DNA of 64,000 nucleotides, taken from positions 120,518,340 to 120,582,339 of the forward strand of contig CM046875.1 in NCBI GenBank assembly GCA_025667525.1, written 5' to 3'. This DNA is from Glebionis coronaria. Taxonomy: Eukaryota > Streptophyta > Magnoliopsida > Asterales > Asteraceae. Both the position numbers and the translations under genes were made by a program. Positions 1 through 15,342 of this stretch are shown here, one piece after another (positions within the stretch are counted from its first letter, which is position 1; the number at the start of each line of letters is the position of its first letter). Under the pieces are notes generated by a model that saw only the letters and a list, made by a program, of their open reading frames with translations, was not told where the DNA came from and searched no databases.

Positions 1-2332
<2,332 letters not shown>

Positions 2333-2898
2333 CGTGATGATCCATGTGTATATCGTAAATATAGTGGGAGTGATGTAGTATTCCTAGTCCTATACGTTGA
2401 TGACATATTAATTATGGGAAGTAACATTCCAAGACTTAAAGTTGTTAAGGATTATCTTGGTAAATGTTTTTCTATGAAGGATTTAAGAGAAGCTGCATAC
2501 ATTCTGGGAATTTAGATCTATCAAGATAGGAAAAGACGATTAATTGGTCTATGTCAAGATGCTTATATAGATAAGATTTTGAAGAAGTATAATATACGTA
2601 ATTCCAAGAAAGGTTTTCAACCTATGGAAGTTAAGAATAATCTGAGTCATGAGATGGATGCATCTACTCCTGAACAGGAGGCATACATGCAGAAGGTGCC
2701 TTACGCTTCGACTGTTGGATCTATAATGTATGTTATTAGATGCACAACTCCCGATGTGGCGTTTGCTCAGAACTTGGTCAGTAGATACCAACAGAATCCA
2801 GGGAAGCTCCACTAAACTGTTGTTAAACATATTCTAAAGTATTTGAGGAGTACGAAAGATATATTCTTGGTATATGGAGGGAAACCAGGAACAGAACT
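2333..2898 (+). pseudogene. Ty1/Copia reverse transcriptase fragment (element C, part 1)
   Basis: C-terminal half of a Copia RT read on the + strand. It carries DPCVY followed by the catalytic YVDD box (YVDDILIMG, about 2393-2419), then the LGI, YID-KIL and VSRYQ-NPG blocks typical of Tork/TNT1-type Copia polyproteins. Two in-frame stops break it: TAG at 2513-2515, and TAA at 2813-2815 where the family usually has Trp. The frame runs up to 2898 and resumes at 30964 after element B, whose 5-bp target duplication (gaact) separates the halves. Upstream gag, integrase and the first part of RT are lost or lie left of the family A LTR. Not functional. Confidence 0.93.
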
Positions 2899-3524
2899 TG
2901 TAAGTTTATGGACTTATATTTAATAGTCGTGTGGTAGGATCGAACTCGAAATTACGGGATTGCACACAATACGTAAAGAGTTAATTTATTTTAATAAATA
3001 TATTTATTGTATTTATTAATTTATTTAATAAATATATATTTATGTATTTATTAAATTAAACCGAGACATAACTTTAACGATCGTTAAATAATTAAGAATT
3101 AAGTATTAACGAGCGTTGTGGAATAAATAGAAAGAGGAATAAACAGAAAGAAGTTTGGAAGGATCCGAAACACCCCAATGAGGTGTTTGGGCCGGCGGTT
3201 ATGGAGGGTAAAAAGGGAAGGAAAAACTTTTCTTTTATTTGTTTATGGATACAAGTCTATGCCTATATAAACAACCCCCCACCCTCATAATTTATCTATC
3301 CAAAAATCTTTCTTTCTCTCCTCCTGCGATCAACAAACCAATCGCACCTCAGGGTTTCTATTGGTTTGTGTGATTTGCTTGGTTTCTTTTTTGCAATCAA
3401 CACCAAAGGAAAAACACCTTTTTTAGGGTTCCTTTTATCTTTTGGTTTTGGATTTGCAATAATCTATTCCTAGCCCCTCTATAGGGTTGTTGGGTAGATT
3501 TTCCACTTGATATTGATGCTCGGT
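2899..3524 (+). repeat. Element B 5' LTR, left part
   Basis: Aligns base for base with 29648 onwards, with about 5% differences and one small indel (gaattaagtatt present here, absent on the right). It begins TGTAAG directly after the target duplication. It is interrupted at 3524 by element A and resumes at 23308. Confidence 0.92.
3263..3271 (+). promoter_or_regulatory. TATA box of element B LTR
   Basis: CTATATAAA in a G/C-richer setting, about 365 bp into the LTR. It is conserved in the right LTR at 29998-30006. This is a plausible RNA polymerase II TATA box marking the U3/R border, inferred from sequence and position only. Confidence 0.6.
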
Positions 3525-6346
3525 TGTCACACCCCACCATGACGGAAGATGGGGCGTGACGTATGGATATCATCACAACAATAACGTGTCTATAGAGATA
3601 ACTAAATGAATTGGAAATATCATAAATGATGACACAATGTCATGAAGATATCACAAACAATGCAGGCGTCTAGGTAAGTAGGTAACAGGTCTACCTCTTA
3701 CCAAAGACACACAATTAACAAATAACAAACATATAAGTGTCTACAAAGTATCACTTATTTAAACATAAGTAAGGACTAAGAGGAAAGGGGGTTCCTCCAA
3801 TGCAATCCTAAGCCTCCCAGCTAGCCACTCATATTCTCACGCATAACCACATTATCACCTGAAAGAGACACTAAAACACGTCAACATAAAGTTGGTGAGA
3901 GTCATAGGTTTAGAATTAACCCCAAAATAGTTATAAGCTGTGAATAACAACCATCAATAAAATAACATATGGACAATGTGTTACAATTATGCATTAACAA
4001 CTACCATTCAAGATTAACCATACAAAGGCACCAAGCCTTACCAATAGCCACAATTTCCAAGGCTCCCAGCCTTACCAATAACCATTGTCCCATAGGCGCC
4101 CATACACCTATGAACCAATCCCAAGGCCCCGCCTTGTCAACATCCCCTTGGTACCAAGTCAAGCCACAATAACAATCAAGAATCACATAGCGATTAATCA
4201 CATAAATGTACACACAAGTCCATCACAAACCATAAAATCATTCACAGCATTAGTTACAAAACCATACAATGTCTCTTCCATCCCATCTGGAAATCAATAC
4301 ATTAAAAGATATGGGACTATGAAACTCACCTGAACAAGCTTCTCCAAGTACCCGCACTCTAGCAAAAATCTAAACATACAAACGTATACAATCAAGACAT
4401 AAACCACATATCAAAATGGATCATCAATCTATGATGGATATCTAACCTTGTCCTACAGCTTAACCCCATTTATATGCCATATGAATCTCATGACACCCCT
4501 CTATAAAGCCCTTAACTTAGTTTAGTTCATAACTCTCCCTGTTAACATTTAACCCAAAACAGTCCCGTTTTTCATACCTTAAACTATAGGTCGAACACCC
4601 CCTTAACCAAATCAACTTCCTCTGTAAAAGAAATCCTATGCTCTTACATGTGTTAGATAACTCTCCTTTTTGGCCGCAACCTTGAAGACACTGTTAAGGC
4701 CTCCATATATATTTATATACTTTTACATATCCAGAATTTACTGATTTTGAACATATGAAAAGTTTGTTATGATCAGAGGGTCTTACCCTAACCCATTTCT
4801 TTATACCTCCTCCAGATCTTTTATTTTTTTATATAATCTAAGTCTCATGTTCGTTTGAAGGTTCCAATATAACCCTAAGTACCCCAAACAATTCAAAACA
4901 TAAAAAGAAAACAAGCTGATCAAAAAACTGTTTTGACACCCGACTGATGTAACCTGTTTTTGACCCACTTCCAGACCTTCAATTTAGTTCTCGTTTCTTG
5001 CATTTGAAAGCCAACCCAATTACCTTTCCAGGGACATAAGATTCGAAAATTAAAAGTTTGTAAAACTCTAGATATGATCAAAACAATGACCCAAAAATTA
5101 TGCCCAGTTTTTAAAAACGAATTTAACATAATTAACCTAATTAATTACCCTCATCATGTTTAATCATTAACCCTAATTATTATGATCATGTCTATATCAT
5201 TGTGATAACATTAAATTACAGATTTTGTAATAAACACTAACCTAGATCCATCATATAATGATTAAGAAAGAATTAAAAATAATTTAATTAAAAAGAGGTT
5301 GAATATTTTTACCTTAGAATTAATGGAAGACAAGAAAAATATGAAAACCCTAAATAGACTCCATGGATTTCGACTTAAGCTTGATCTCCAATGATTTTAA
5401 GAATGTTTTTGGTTAATTGTAAGTTTTTATATAATTTTCTAACAAGTCCTAGGCCCATTACAAAAGTCCGGTTCCCCTTTTTCCTTTTTTTCCATTTTCT
5501 TTTTCTTTCTTGCATCCCAAAACTGACTATTATATGTATTTTTATATTTTTTTTTCTTTTTATTACTTATTAATATATTATTAAGGGTTTTGCTAACAAA
5601 CACCCATAGGGTAGTTTTTATACATTCTATAATTACAAACATTTCCAAATTTGAACTACTTATTTCTATAAATAAATGATTATAACATATATAATTAAGG
5701 TAAGTAAGTTTTTATATGGTATATATTAATTAGTAAGTATATTAAACATGGTATACTTGAGATTCATAATTGTTAAATTTTTAATTATGGAATGTATAAA
5801 AAACCACCCTATGGGTGGTGGTTAGCAAAACCCTATTAATAATACCTTAATTTACCTTAATTTATTTTAGCTCCTAAAGCCTCGGAAACCTCAAAACCGT
5901 AAAACTAGTCAGTTTTTACGCGTATACCGTAAAAAACGTAAAAATATACATTTTTATAAAAACTATTAGAATATGAAATAAACTATATAAATAAGTCTTA
6001 AATGACTTAAAACCATCCCGTAATTTATTCTCGTGACTAAATACCTCATCCGAGACACCTAAATGCAAACCCTGAATCGTAAAAATACGACTTTCTAATA
6101 ATACATATACGTATACGTAAAGCCACGAAATAACGCCATCTCATTTCATAGTCACTACCTTGTGAGCTCATGAACATGAAATAAACGTTCCTCGATTTAC
6201 TTATGAGTACCATATACCCATAAACGATATCCAAACCTCACTCCAAACACACAAAATAAACACATAAGCACATAAAAGCACATATTTGCACAAAACACCT
6301 TAAACTATAGTCTAAGTGACGAACTCCAAAAACTATGGTTGTCACA
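3525..6346 (-). repeat. Element A 3' LTR
   Basis: 2.82 kb long, TG...CA, homologous to 20723-23302 and to 1-2332. It is longer than its partner because of the MITE at 5584-5834. Short ORFs found in both LTRs (for example the 62-residue ORF at 6046-6234, repeated at 23002-23190) only reflect the duplication. Confidence 0.93.
5584..5834. mobile_element. MITE with about 45-bp terminal inverted repeats
   Basis: The ends are inverted copies: AGGGTTTTGCTAAC on the left, and its reverse complement at the right end. Similarity continues inward for about 45-50 bp with scattered mismatches. The partner LTR of element A lacks this block and gives the empty site (around 22796). The flanking duplication is atta (4 bp), or attaa if the end is placed one base later. 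The 251-bp interior is AT-rich and non-coding. The superfamily is uncertain, because the target-site length fits none of the common classes cleanly. Confidence 0.85.
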
Positions 6347-6362
6347 TCACTCCCTCCTAATA
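6347..6362 (-). other. Polypurine tract of element A
   Basis: On the minus strand this reads as a purine-rich AGGAGGGAGTGA directly before the 3' LTR start. It has the position and composition of the plus-strand primer of LTR retrotransposons. Confidence 0.65.
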
Positions 6363-8301
6363 GAAATCTCGTCCTGATATTTACTCCTTAGGATCAAACA
6401 CACAAACAACAAATCACATGAGGATACTTGTTCTAAATGAACTCCTCTCATTTCTATGTGTACTTTAGTTCAAGTCTCAAAATACCACATATACAAACCA
6501 ACAATATTTAAATTCATTCCTAAACTCTTAACCTCACAGCCAATAAATCTCACAAATGACTCTTTTTAACACAAATCCCTAATAACCGCACATGCAAATA
6601 TGTATTCTCAAACCATATTTCCCAAATCTCAATACATGAAATATATCATGTACACCACTCAATTCCCTAGGTAATAATATACCCATAAACTATTGGTCTA
6701 ATCTTTCAAAAGATCATAAATAGACCTACAAAACTGACATCAACGTTTCCCTTTTTCCTAAACATGGCACCCGTTACTATGGGTGAAACTTGATACATAA
6801 CTTTGTCACTAAACTGTAGTGGTTTCCTCCTTTTCAACATAGCATATCTTGTTTCTCTCTTCATTTCCCACAAACACCATTTCCACATTAGTAGTCTCTT
6901 TCACGGATTTTAGTCCACCATAAGGAAAACTCACCCTATCCTTCCATATAGTGCGTCAAATGGCATTCATCGACTTCTAGTATGATAACTATCATTATAT
7001 GAAAACTGAGACAACGCTAACGAGTTTCCCACGTCCCTCTAAATTAGTCACCCAAGCTCTCAACACGACTCCTATACTTGTAGCAATTTCTCACTTTGTC
7101 CCTCCTTTTCCAAGTAGCTGGATATACTCATATCCAATCATGTTCATCAACTCCCTTTAGTCCATACCACCAAACTACTTAAAAATTCCAATTTCCTTAC
7201 AAAAGTGACCTATGACGGTGTTTCACATATTCATTAGTTCATCATAACAAGGCTCTTCCAATCCAAATCAGCTTATGATCTATACATATCACCAAAAGGA
7301 CAGTTATCCCAGTTAGTCTATCAACTGCCATCCAAATCCATGCTACAACTACTTCCATTAAATTTGGATAGCTCATTAGTAGCACCTATACACTTCCTTC
7401 TCACTTTTCTCCATGAAACATTTTTTTGATACTCAACACTTTCTTTATACTTACACAATGTCTTACCTCCAAGGTCATAGTGCTCCTCATCTTGTCTCAG
7501 TTAGTCCAAGCCCTTCGTTCCTCATGACACATCACATCAATAACTCCTCATCCATTCGATTATCGATACTAAGCCTTCTAGTCAAACAGTATCGGTCTGT
7601 GCCATTTCCTTTCCACACTACAGCAATATTAGCAGGCTTAGTGCCTTAGTCTACTCATTAGGCTATACCAAAATTTTACCTTCGGTTCCTATCTCGACCT
7701 ATTTCATTTATGATCCGCATCTATCCAGACTTCCTTCTTTTTCCTCAGCTCATGGCATACATCACGATGCTATGCTTCCCGTCTTTCAAGTCATCTATAC
7801 GTCAAAATTATCCAAGTAGATTCACTTGTTTTCCTCGCTACCAGTTCTCCTACTCCATCCTAATAGGGACAGACTAGAGTTTTATGTGATTCCATGCGGA
7901 TCACACTCTCATCTTATACCCATATTAGTTTCCATATGTCTAAACTAAGCCATATTCTAAATTCTTACTCAAGTCTCATACTTCTATTACGACCTTGGAC
8001 CTAACATGAGGTACTTTTAATCATCATATTCTAGGAATACTTGGTTCTCTCCTTTCATGGTTCTCCCTAATTCCTTCACTATCATGTCCAACCAAAATTT
8101 CTCACTCAATTCATCAACTCTATGGAAATTGTTATTACATTGGATAATGCATAACTCTCTCTTCCAAAGATCCTTCATAAACACCTTCACTAAACTGACC
8201 CTATAATCAATTCTACACGAACTTATTCCGCTCAGCTTCACTACTCATCCCTCGATATTGATTGCCACGAAATTCTATCTTTGTGTAGTCACTCGACTCC
8301 C
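6363..8301 (-). pseudogene. Decayed Gypsy integrase/chromodomain region of element A
   Basis: There is no usable ORF, but segments line up in order with the pol of element G. About 6418-6470 matches G's chromodomain coding stretch near 10948-10990. 6760-7000 matches the integrase C-terminal region near 11300-11600. 7060-7120 matches the integrase stretch near 11640-11710 (the 'ctcactttgtccctcc' block against G's 'ctcactttgtccgtcc'). Many substitutions and indels are present. This shows that A belongs to the same Tekay-like coding lineage as G although their LTRs differ. The stretch ends at G's insertion site (cttgt). Confidence 0.65.
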
Positions 8302-8306
8302 CTTGT

Positions 8307-10883
8307 TTTAACACCCCCAAATTTACACGCAGCGGAATACATCTTTGGGTGCTAAACAATGATACAACAACACATAATTTATAAAGAACGACTCGAAAAG
8401 AGACGTTTCAAATTTATCGTTCCTAAAACATTTGTCAGAGTAGCGTAGTCCCAAGACATCGTAACCGAAGTACAACCAAAACAAAAGATTTAAATTGTTT
8501 TGAACAAAAGGAACGACAAACATTCAAAGAGTTTATATACAAAGTAGTGCACAACATTCATTCCCGTGGCTTCCAAGCTTCAGCCTTCTTGATTACCTGA
8601 AATACATGTGAGAAAATCATCAGCAAAAATGCCGAGTGAATCTATAGGTTTATATAATCATTTTGAACACAAGCCAAGATTATAAGTTTGTGGCATGCTT
8701 ATAAGCATCAAATAATAATTTGCATCAACAATGATAATTGTATATAGCATACATTGCAATAAGCTCATGGAACCGAGCCCTTAGACACTCCCATATCAGT
8801 CTAATAAGAGGAGAGATTTATTAATTGTCAGTTACCTCCAGATTATTGGTACATTGCCGTATACCTGACTTCTCAATACAATATGTTCAAACAGTGTGGA
8901 GGTCGGGCCTAAGCTTCTATGACAAGTCCACAAAAACTGAACCGGGGCGGCTTCCCCCATAGATCTATTAATCGTACTAGCGGTTAACCCATCATAGGTT
9001 AATTAACGGTCCATAATTGTGGTTTTAACAAAGGCAATCACTTAATGCAATTTAAAGGCAACCACGGGTCCATTCATAAAGGGACAAGCATACCATAAAA
9101 ATCTTGTGTTCTAAGTATACAAAACATGTATTCCCCCTCGCGGGTTTTAAAATATTTGAATGAGCTCAAACAAGGCTATAGACTCACCTTAGTACGTATA
9201 GTAGTTGAAGACAATCGCTGACGATAGTAGATGCCCGATAATCACGATAACCGCAACCTAGCAAATAAGGTGCGTACTTTAATAATAGACTCGAGAAATA
9301 AAAGATACTTAATAAAATCAAACTCGAACTCATAAAACCACAATACACTCGAAAGTAAACGATATAAATAACTTCATTATACTTTACTACCCATTTACTT
9401 TACCATTTTATACTTTTAACAAAATCCGCCGGTACATACTACATGTACTAGCTTATTTACCCCTTTTAACCTTGTCAACCGTTTATGAAACGACTCGATA
9501 AGCTAACTCACTATATATAGAAAGTCCTCCTACAAGTTTATCAAATGAAATTACTTTTAAAGTCCTTTACTCGACTCATTTTCAAACTACAAAATCCGGA
9601 CAGATTTGCGTTAATTTTTCATACGACCGTTTTAACTTATTTAAACGACTCCGTTTACAAAACCGACACTCGGGTTTTAAAGTAAACTCAACCTAATAAA
9701 TAAATACCTCATTATCAGTAGGTTACACATTTTAAAACATCCATTTAGAGTCCCCGGGATTCGATCCAAATATCGACAACAACTATACGTAGTGTCGATA
9801 CTCGTCTCCCGGTACACGATTATTCAAAACATCATAACTTCGCGCTCGTTTTGAGTTAGAAGCTATACCTTATACCAAATCGAAGCTAAGGAAATTATCT
9901 ACAACCCTAGGCTATAAGTTAAGTCATTTTTAAAACATAAAAATTCGGATTTTTCAGTTTACCTACTGCTATAAAATGGGTACCAAAATCTTGTACAAAA
10001 TCAACTTTTTGACCACAACCAACCATAGAAATGGTCATTCCTATACTCTAACATCATCATACATCCACCATAACGTCAAAATCATAACAAAAATAAAAAT
10101 CTTTGGATCAAAATATAGTTTTTAACAAGATTTCTAGCAAGAACCACCATGGATCATGCTAAAAACACCATGCATAACTATGGCTTCCACCTACCAACAT
10201 CAAAAAATAAAAAGTGCTTGCATGTGTAAAATTTTTATACCTATGTGATCCTTGATCAAAAATAGAGATGGGTCTATGCTTGGTTTAGCTAGATTCAACC
10301 TCAAACTCAAGATAATTGGAAAAATGTATGGATTTGGTGTGTGGGTTTGGTGTTTCGGCAAAAGCAAGAAAGAAAAAGAGAGAGAAAAAAATTTTGGAAG
10401 TGAAAAAGTGTGTGTGTGTGTGTGTGTTTATTTTTTTAAATTTTATTTAGTTAGTGGGGTGAGGACCAAAGTGCAATTTGGGCATAAGTTTGGTTAAAAA
10501 TGCAAATAATTAGCAAAAAAAAAAGGTTGGAAATTGTCACTAGTAAATTTTTGAAAATATTTACGGGGCTCGGATTTCGTAAAAATACTTAAAAGTTTAA
10601 ACGCACCCGAAAAATAATAATATAACGACTCGATACGTAATTAAAAACGATATCGTCGAAAATATTAAATATCGAAACGATCGATAATGAAATATAAAAT
10701 AGTGGGCATCCGTCGGTATCGCGATCACTAGTAGTCCTCGTTGCTCGTCAAAATATAAAAATAAAATATTTAATATCGATTTCAACTTAAACCGTTAAAC
10801 ATAATAATATTTAAGATTATAAAATACTTCAAAATATTTGAAAAGTAAGAATTAAATAATGACCTTATTTTGCGGGTTTTACA
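8307..10883 (-). repeat. Element G 3' LTR
   Basis: 2577 bp, matching 15343-17926 with roughly 1% differences. The differences include a shorter (GT)n tract here (about 10406-10427) than in the partner (about 17445-17471). Identical 66-residue ORFs in both copies are duplicates of non-coding LTR sequence. Confidence 0.95.
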
Positions 10884-10917
10884 TCCTCACCACCTTAGGA
10901 GAGCACCGTCCCGGGGC

Positions 10918-11202
10918 TTACTTCTCCTTAGGTCCGTCTACGAATAAATGTGGATACTTGCTCTTGAAGTAGTCCTCTCGCTCCCAAGTGTATTCGGGTC
11001 CACGTCGGGAAATCCATCGCACTTTCACTATCGGGATCCGACTTTGCTTAAGCCGTTTCACCTCTCGATCCATAATCTCCACCGGTTCTTCAATAAAATG
11101 CAACTTGTCGTCCAGTTGAATCTCCTCAAGTGGAATTATCAAATTCTCGTCCGCCAAAACACCTCTTAAGATTAGAAACGTGAAAAGTATTGTGAATAGC
11201 AC
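10918..11202 (-). pseudogene. Chromodomain end of the element G polyprotein (shifted frame)
   Basis: Minus-strand frame encoding the C-terminal tail of pol. It reads KVRWISRRGPEYTWERED followed by YPHLF, the chromodomain-type tail of Tekay chromoviruses, which in this class helps steer integration to marked heterochromatin. It belongs to the same polyprotein as the integrase ORF to its right. A one-base change near 11158, just after the conserved [10 protein letters not shown] block, puts it in another reading frame. It ends with a stop at 10918-10920, right before the polypurine tract. Identification is by family pattern; the lesion is seen directly. Confidence 0.9.
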
Positions 11203-12826
11203 TTAACTTCTCTGGCAATTCCAACTTATATGCCACAGGACCAACTCGATCAATAATCTTGAATGGACCAATATAACGTGGACTAAGCTTTCCTCGCTTG
11301 CCAAATCGAATTACTCCTTTCCAAGGTGATACTTTCAACATAACCATATCGCCAATATCGAACTCCAATGGTTTTCTCCTCTTATCCGCATAACTCTTCT
11401 GCCTACTACGAGTTGTCAATAAACGATTCTTGATTTGCACGATCTTCTCAGTCGTTTCTCTAATCAATTCAGGACCTGTCAACTGACTTTCTCCAACTTC
11501 ACACCAACCAACTGGTGATCTACACTTTCGCCCGTAAAGTGCTTCAAAAGGCGCAGCCTTAATACTTGCATGATAACTGTTGTTGTATGAGAACTCCACC
11601 AAAGGTAAGTGTCGATCCCAACTACCTCCAAAGTCTATTACACACGCTCGTAACATATCCTCCAAGGTCTTAATAGTCCTCTCACTTTGTCCGTCCGTTT
11701 CCGGATGATACGCAGTGCTCATATCCAACTGAGTCCCCAGAGCTCGCTGAAGCGATCTCCAAAACTCAGATGCGAACCGACTATCTCGATCAGAAATAAT
11801 TGACAAAGGAACTCCATGTCTACAAACAACTTCCTTCAAATACAACCGAGTAAGTTTGTCTAAGTCATCAGTTTTCTTTATCGGCAAGAAATGAGCCGAC
11901 TTAGTCAACCGATCAACAATCACCCAAATCGTATCATAACCACTAGAAGTTCTCGGAAGTCCCGAAACAAAGTCCATAGTGATCTTCTCCCATTTCCATT
12001 CTGGAATTTCAGGTTGTTGCAGTAAACCCGAAGGTCTCTTGTGCTCAAACTTCACCTTAGCACACGTCAAGCATTTACTAACATAAGTAGCAATGTTAGC
12101 CTTCATATTCGGCCACCAGTAACATTTCTTCAAGTCTTGGTACATTTTATCCGATCCTGGGTGAATCGAATATTTAGACTTATGAGATTCGTGCATAATT
12201 AGATCTCTCAGTCCTCCATACACCGGTAACCACACACGATTCTCGAAATACCGAATTCCATCATCACGAATTTCGAATATAGGTGTCATCCTTCTACCCA
12301 AGTCTTCATCTCTCACATTCTCTTCCTCCATCGCCTTAGTTTGAGCTTTAAGTATTCGATTAGATAAATCAGAATAAGTTTTCATGGCTAAAGCTCTAAC
12401 CCTTTTGGTTATTTCTCTGTCCTTCCTACTAAGTGCATCGGCAACTACATTCGCCTTACCGGGATGATAGCAAATTTGAATGTCGTAATCACTCAACAAT
12501 TCTACCCATCTTCTCTGCCTCATATTGAGCTCCTTCTGATCTAAAATATGTTGCAGGCTTTTATGATCGGTATATACCACACTCTTTGTACCATAGAGAT
12601 AGTGTCTCCAAAGTCTAAGAGCAAAGACAACAGCTCCTAATTCCAAATCATGTGTAGTATAATTCTCCTCATGATTCCTCAATTGACGAGATGCATACGC
12701 GATCACTTTCTCCCTTTGCATCAACACAGCACCAAAACCCTTGCGTGATGCGTCACAATATACCACAAAGTCTTCAGCTCCGTCGGGCAAAGCCAAAATT
12801 GGTGCAGAACACAGCTTCCGCTTCAA
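11126..12826 (-). pseudogene. RNase H and integrase of element G
   Basis: 566 residues counted from an internal Met; the true frame continues upstream across the TAG at 12857-12859 into RT. RNase H: YCDAS near residue 23, [11 protein letters not shown] at 60-70, YTDHKSL at 85-91, ADALSRK at 129-135. Integrase zinc finger: His residues around 212-222 with C252 and C255. Catalytic core D285, D346 and E382, giving the D-D-35-E spacing. Then the GPF-I and VSNLK segment of the integrase tail. The last 13 or so residues are out of frame because of the indel near 11158, which disconnects the chromodomain. All catalytic residues are present. Confidence 0.93.
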
Positions 12827-12856
12827 AGTTTGGAATGCTTCTTCTTCTTCTGAACC

Positions 12857-14644
12857 CTACTCATACTTCTTGTTTTTCTCGGTGAGTTTAGTAAGAGGTT
12901 TAGAAATTAAAGAGAACCCTTCTATGAATCGCCGGTAGTATCCAGCTAATCCCAGGAATTGTCTAACTTCAGTCGGGGTTGTAGGCCTATCCCAATCTCT
13001 AATAGCTTCAATTTTGGAAGGATCAACATGAACACCGCTACTATCGATCACGTGCCCAAGGAATTGGACTGAATCCAACCAAAATTCACACTTGGAGAAT
13101 TTCGCATACAACTTCTCCTTCTTCAACAACTCCAAAATAATCTTCAAATGACCTTCATGCTCCTCCCGACTTTTGGAATAAATCAGGATATCGTCGATAA
13201 ATACAATCACAAACTTGTCGAGGTATGGTTTACACACACGATTCATTAAGTCCATGAATACCGCAGGTGCGTTAGTTAACCCAAACGACATCACTTGAAA
13301 TTCAAAGTGTCCATAACGCGTCCGAAAAGCTGTAATAGGTATATCCTCCTCTTTAACACGAAGTTGATGATAACCCGACCTCAAGTCGATCTTCGAGTAC
13401 ACACACGAACCTTGAAGTTGATCGAACAAATCATCGATCCTAGGAAGTCGATAACGATTTTTAATAGTTAACTTGTTCAACTCTCGGTAGTCTATGCACA
13501 TTCTGAACGATCCGTCCTTCTTCTTCACGAACAATACTGGAGCTCCCCAAGGTGACGAACTTGGTCTAATGAACCCCTTCTCCATTAACTCCTTCAACTG
13601 ATCTGCCAATTCCTTCAACTCGGACGGTGCCAAACGATAAGGTGCATGCGCCACTGGTGCAGCTCCCGGCACTAGATCAATCTTGAACTCGACTTCTCGC
13701 TGAGGCAGAAGCCCTGGCAAGTCATCGGGAAATACTTCAGGAAAATCACGAATAACCGGAACATCTTCCACACGCCTTACCGGTAGTTCTTTCTCCACTA
13801 CTTGAGCCAAGAACAGGTGACAACTTCTTTCTACATATTTCTTTGCCTTGATACAAGATATCACCGTCAGACGAGATCTACCGACATCACCTTTAACTAT
13901 TAACACCTTACCCTTAACCGGTATGTGAACAACTTTCTCCCCACATACAATTACCGCATCATGAGCAACCAACCAATCCATACCAACAATCACATCAAAT
14001 GAACCCAACTCAATCGGCATCAAATCAATTTCAAACAAATGATTTGCTAATTTCAAAGGACACTTCTTAAATATAGTGGTAGTACTAACTAATTGTCCAT
14101 CAGCTAACTCGACCTCATAACTAGCATTTAGGCTTGTTGGCTCAACATCAATTAAACGACTAAAGGTAGTCCTTATAAAGCTCCTATCAGATCCTGAGTC
14201 AAACAACACACTAGCATAACGATGGTTGAGTAAGAACGTACCCGTCACCACATTTGGACCTTGTGCCTGATCAGCATCCTTAACAACATAAACTGCCCCA
14301 GCAGCTTCACCTGCCTTCTTGTTCTTCAGCTTTGGGCATTTGGGACAAACATGATCACGTTCTCCACACTCAAAGCAAGTCTTGATCGGAATAGCATTTG
14401 CTCCAGTGGCAGGGATCCATGGCTTGCACTTCTCCGCAGCATGCCCAACCTTTCCACATTTAGTGCACCTTGGTGGACAATTACCAAAGTGACAAGCACC
14501 ACAACTCTTACATTTCTGGGCTGGTCCCCCATAGTCAGCATTACCATTCTTGTTAGTCGCAGCTCTATCCGCAGCTAATGCTTTCGCAACCTCTTCAGCA
14601 ACTAGCCTTGCAATGGCATCATTTGTCATTCTCCTAGGTGGCAT
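12857..14644 (-). pseudogene. Gag remnant, zinc knuckles, protease and RT of element G
   Basis: 595 residues from the ATG at 14644. Residues 1-30 are the usual Tekay gag start ([15 protein letters not shown]). The sequence then jumps to zinc knuckles: CX2CX4HX4C at C60-C73 and at C90-C103, preceded by a Cys-rich C45-C56. The capsid domain of roughly 250 residues normally between these is missing. Protease DSG is at 149-151. RT carries the [14 protein letters not shown] block near 366-379 and the catalytic FIDD at 482-485. The ORF stops at a TAG (12857-12859) where related elements have Trp; the same frame is open beyond it. Enzymes look otherwise intact, but self-packaging is unlikely without a capsid. 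Confidence 0.94.
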
Positions 14645-15342
14645 GATTCTGTCACATCACAAAGAGAAGATAAAATGAATGAGTTAATTGTATTCATGGT
14701 ATAGTCATATCATGTACATAATAAATCATCAAATGCATACACATTATAAATACAAGGATTCACAATCATTATAAGGATCAAAGGAAACTATTATCATCGA
14801 TCAACAAGGAATGATCTTAAAGACAAATAGAGCACAATGACACAAAATAATAGACACTAGTCACGTGGGGATCCACATGGCTTAGTTGACTGTGTCTCGC
14901 TTGCAGCAGTGAAACCTGCTTCCTCCTCATCGAAGACGTAATTTGTCGGTGGTAAATTTCACAAAATAGGTATAAGGTCATAATAAAATGAAATAGAATA
15001 ATTTCCAAAAATTTAAATAAATATAGAAAATTCTTCAAAATAATTACAGGAAAATTTCCAGAAATTTAATTAAGTAACTCATTAATAAATGATAACTCTT
15101 ATCGAAAAGTTTAACGATATCAATATATATATCGATAAAAGATTATAGTATTTATTTATAAATACTTAGTAATAAGGCATACATAATAATGTATACTAAA
15201 GTTGTAATCCCAGAAGTAGCTTGAACCTGAAGTCACGCGAAATCATGTGCACCGACTCTTTGAAAAATAAAAACCGACAGTTATAGTTTAGGTTTTTAGA
15301 AAAAGACCTAGTTCTCTATAACTCATGGCTCTGGTACCAATC
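14645..15342 (-). other. Leader of element G with tRNA primer-binding site
   Basis: About 700 bp of AT-rich, non-coding sequence between the gag start and the 5' LTR. The primer-binding site is at 15325-15339: on the minus strand TGGTACCAGAGCCAT, complementary to the 3' end of initiator tRNA-Met with one change from the usual TGGTATCAGAGCC. It lies 3 bases from the LTR end. Confidence 0.85.

Noticed and set aside
15325..15339. tRNA-Met-like sequence (also at 20706, 44021, 54809, 56109)
   Set aside because: Only the 3'-end complement of tRNA-Met beside LTRs, i.e. primer-binding sites; no tRNA cloverleaf.
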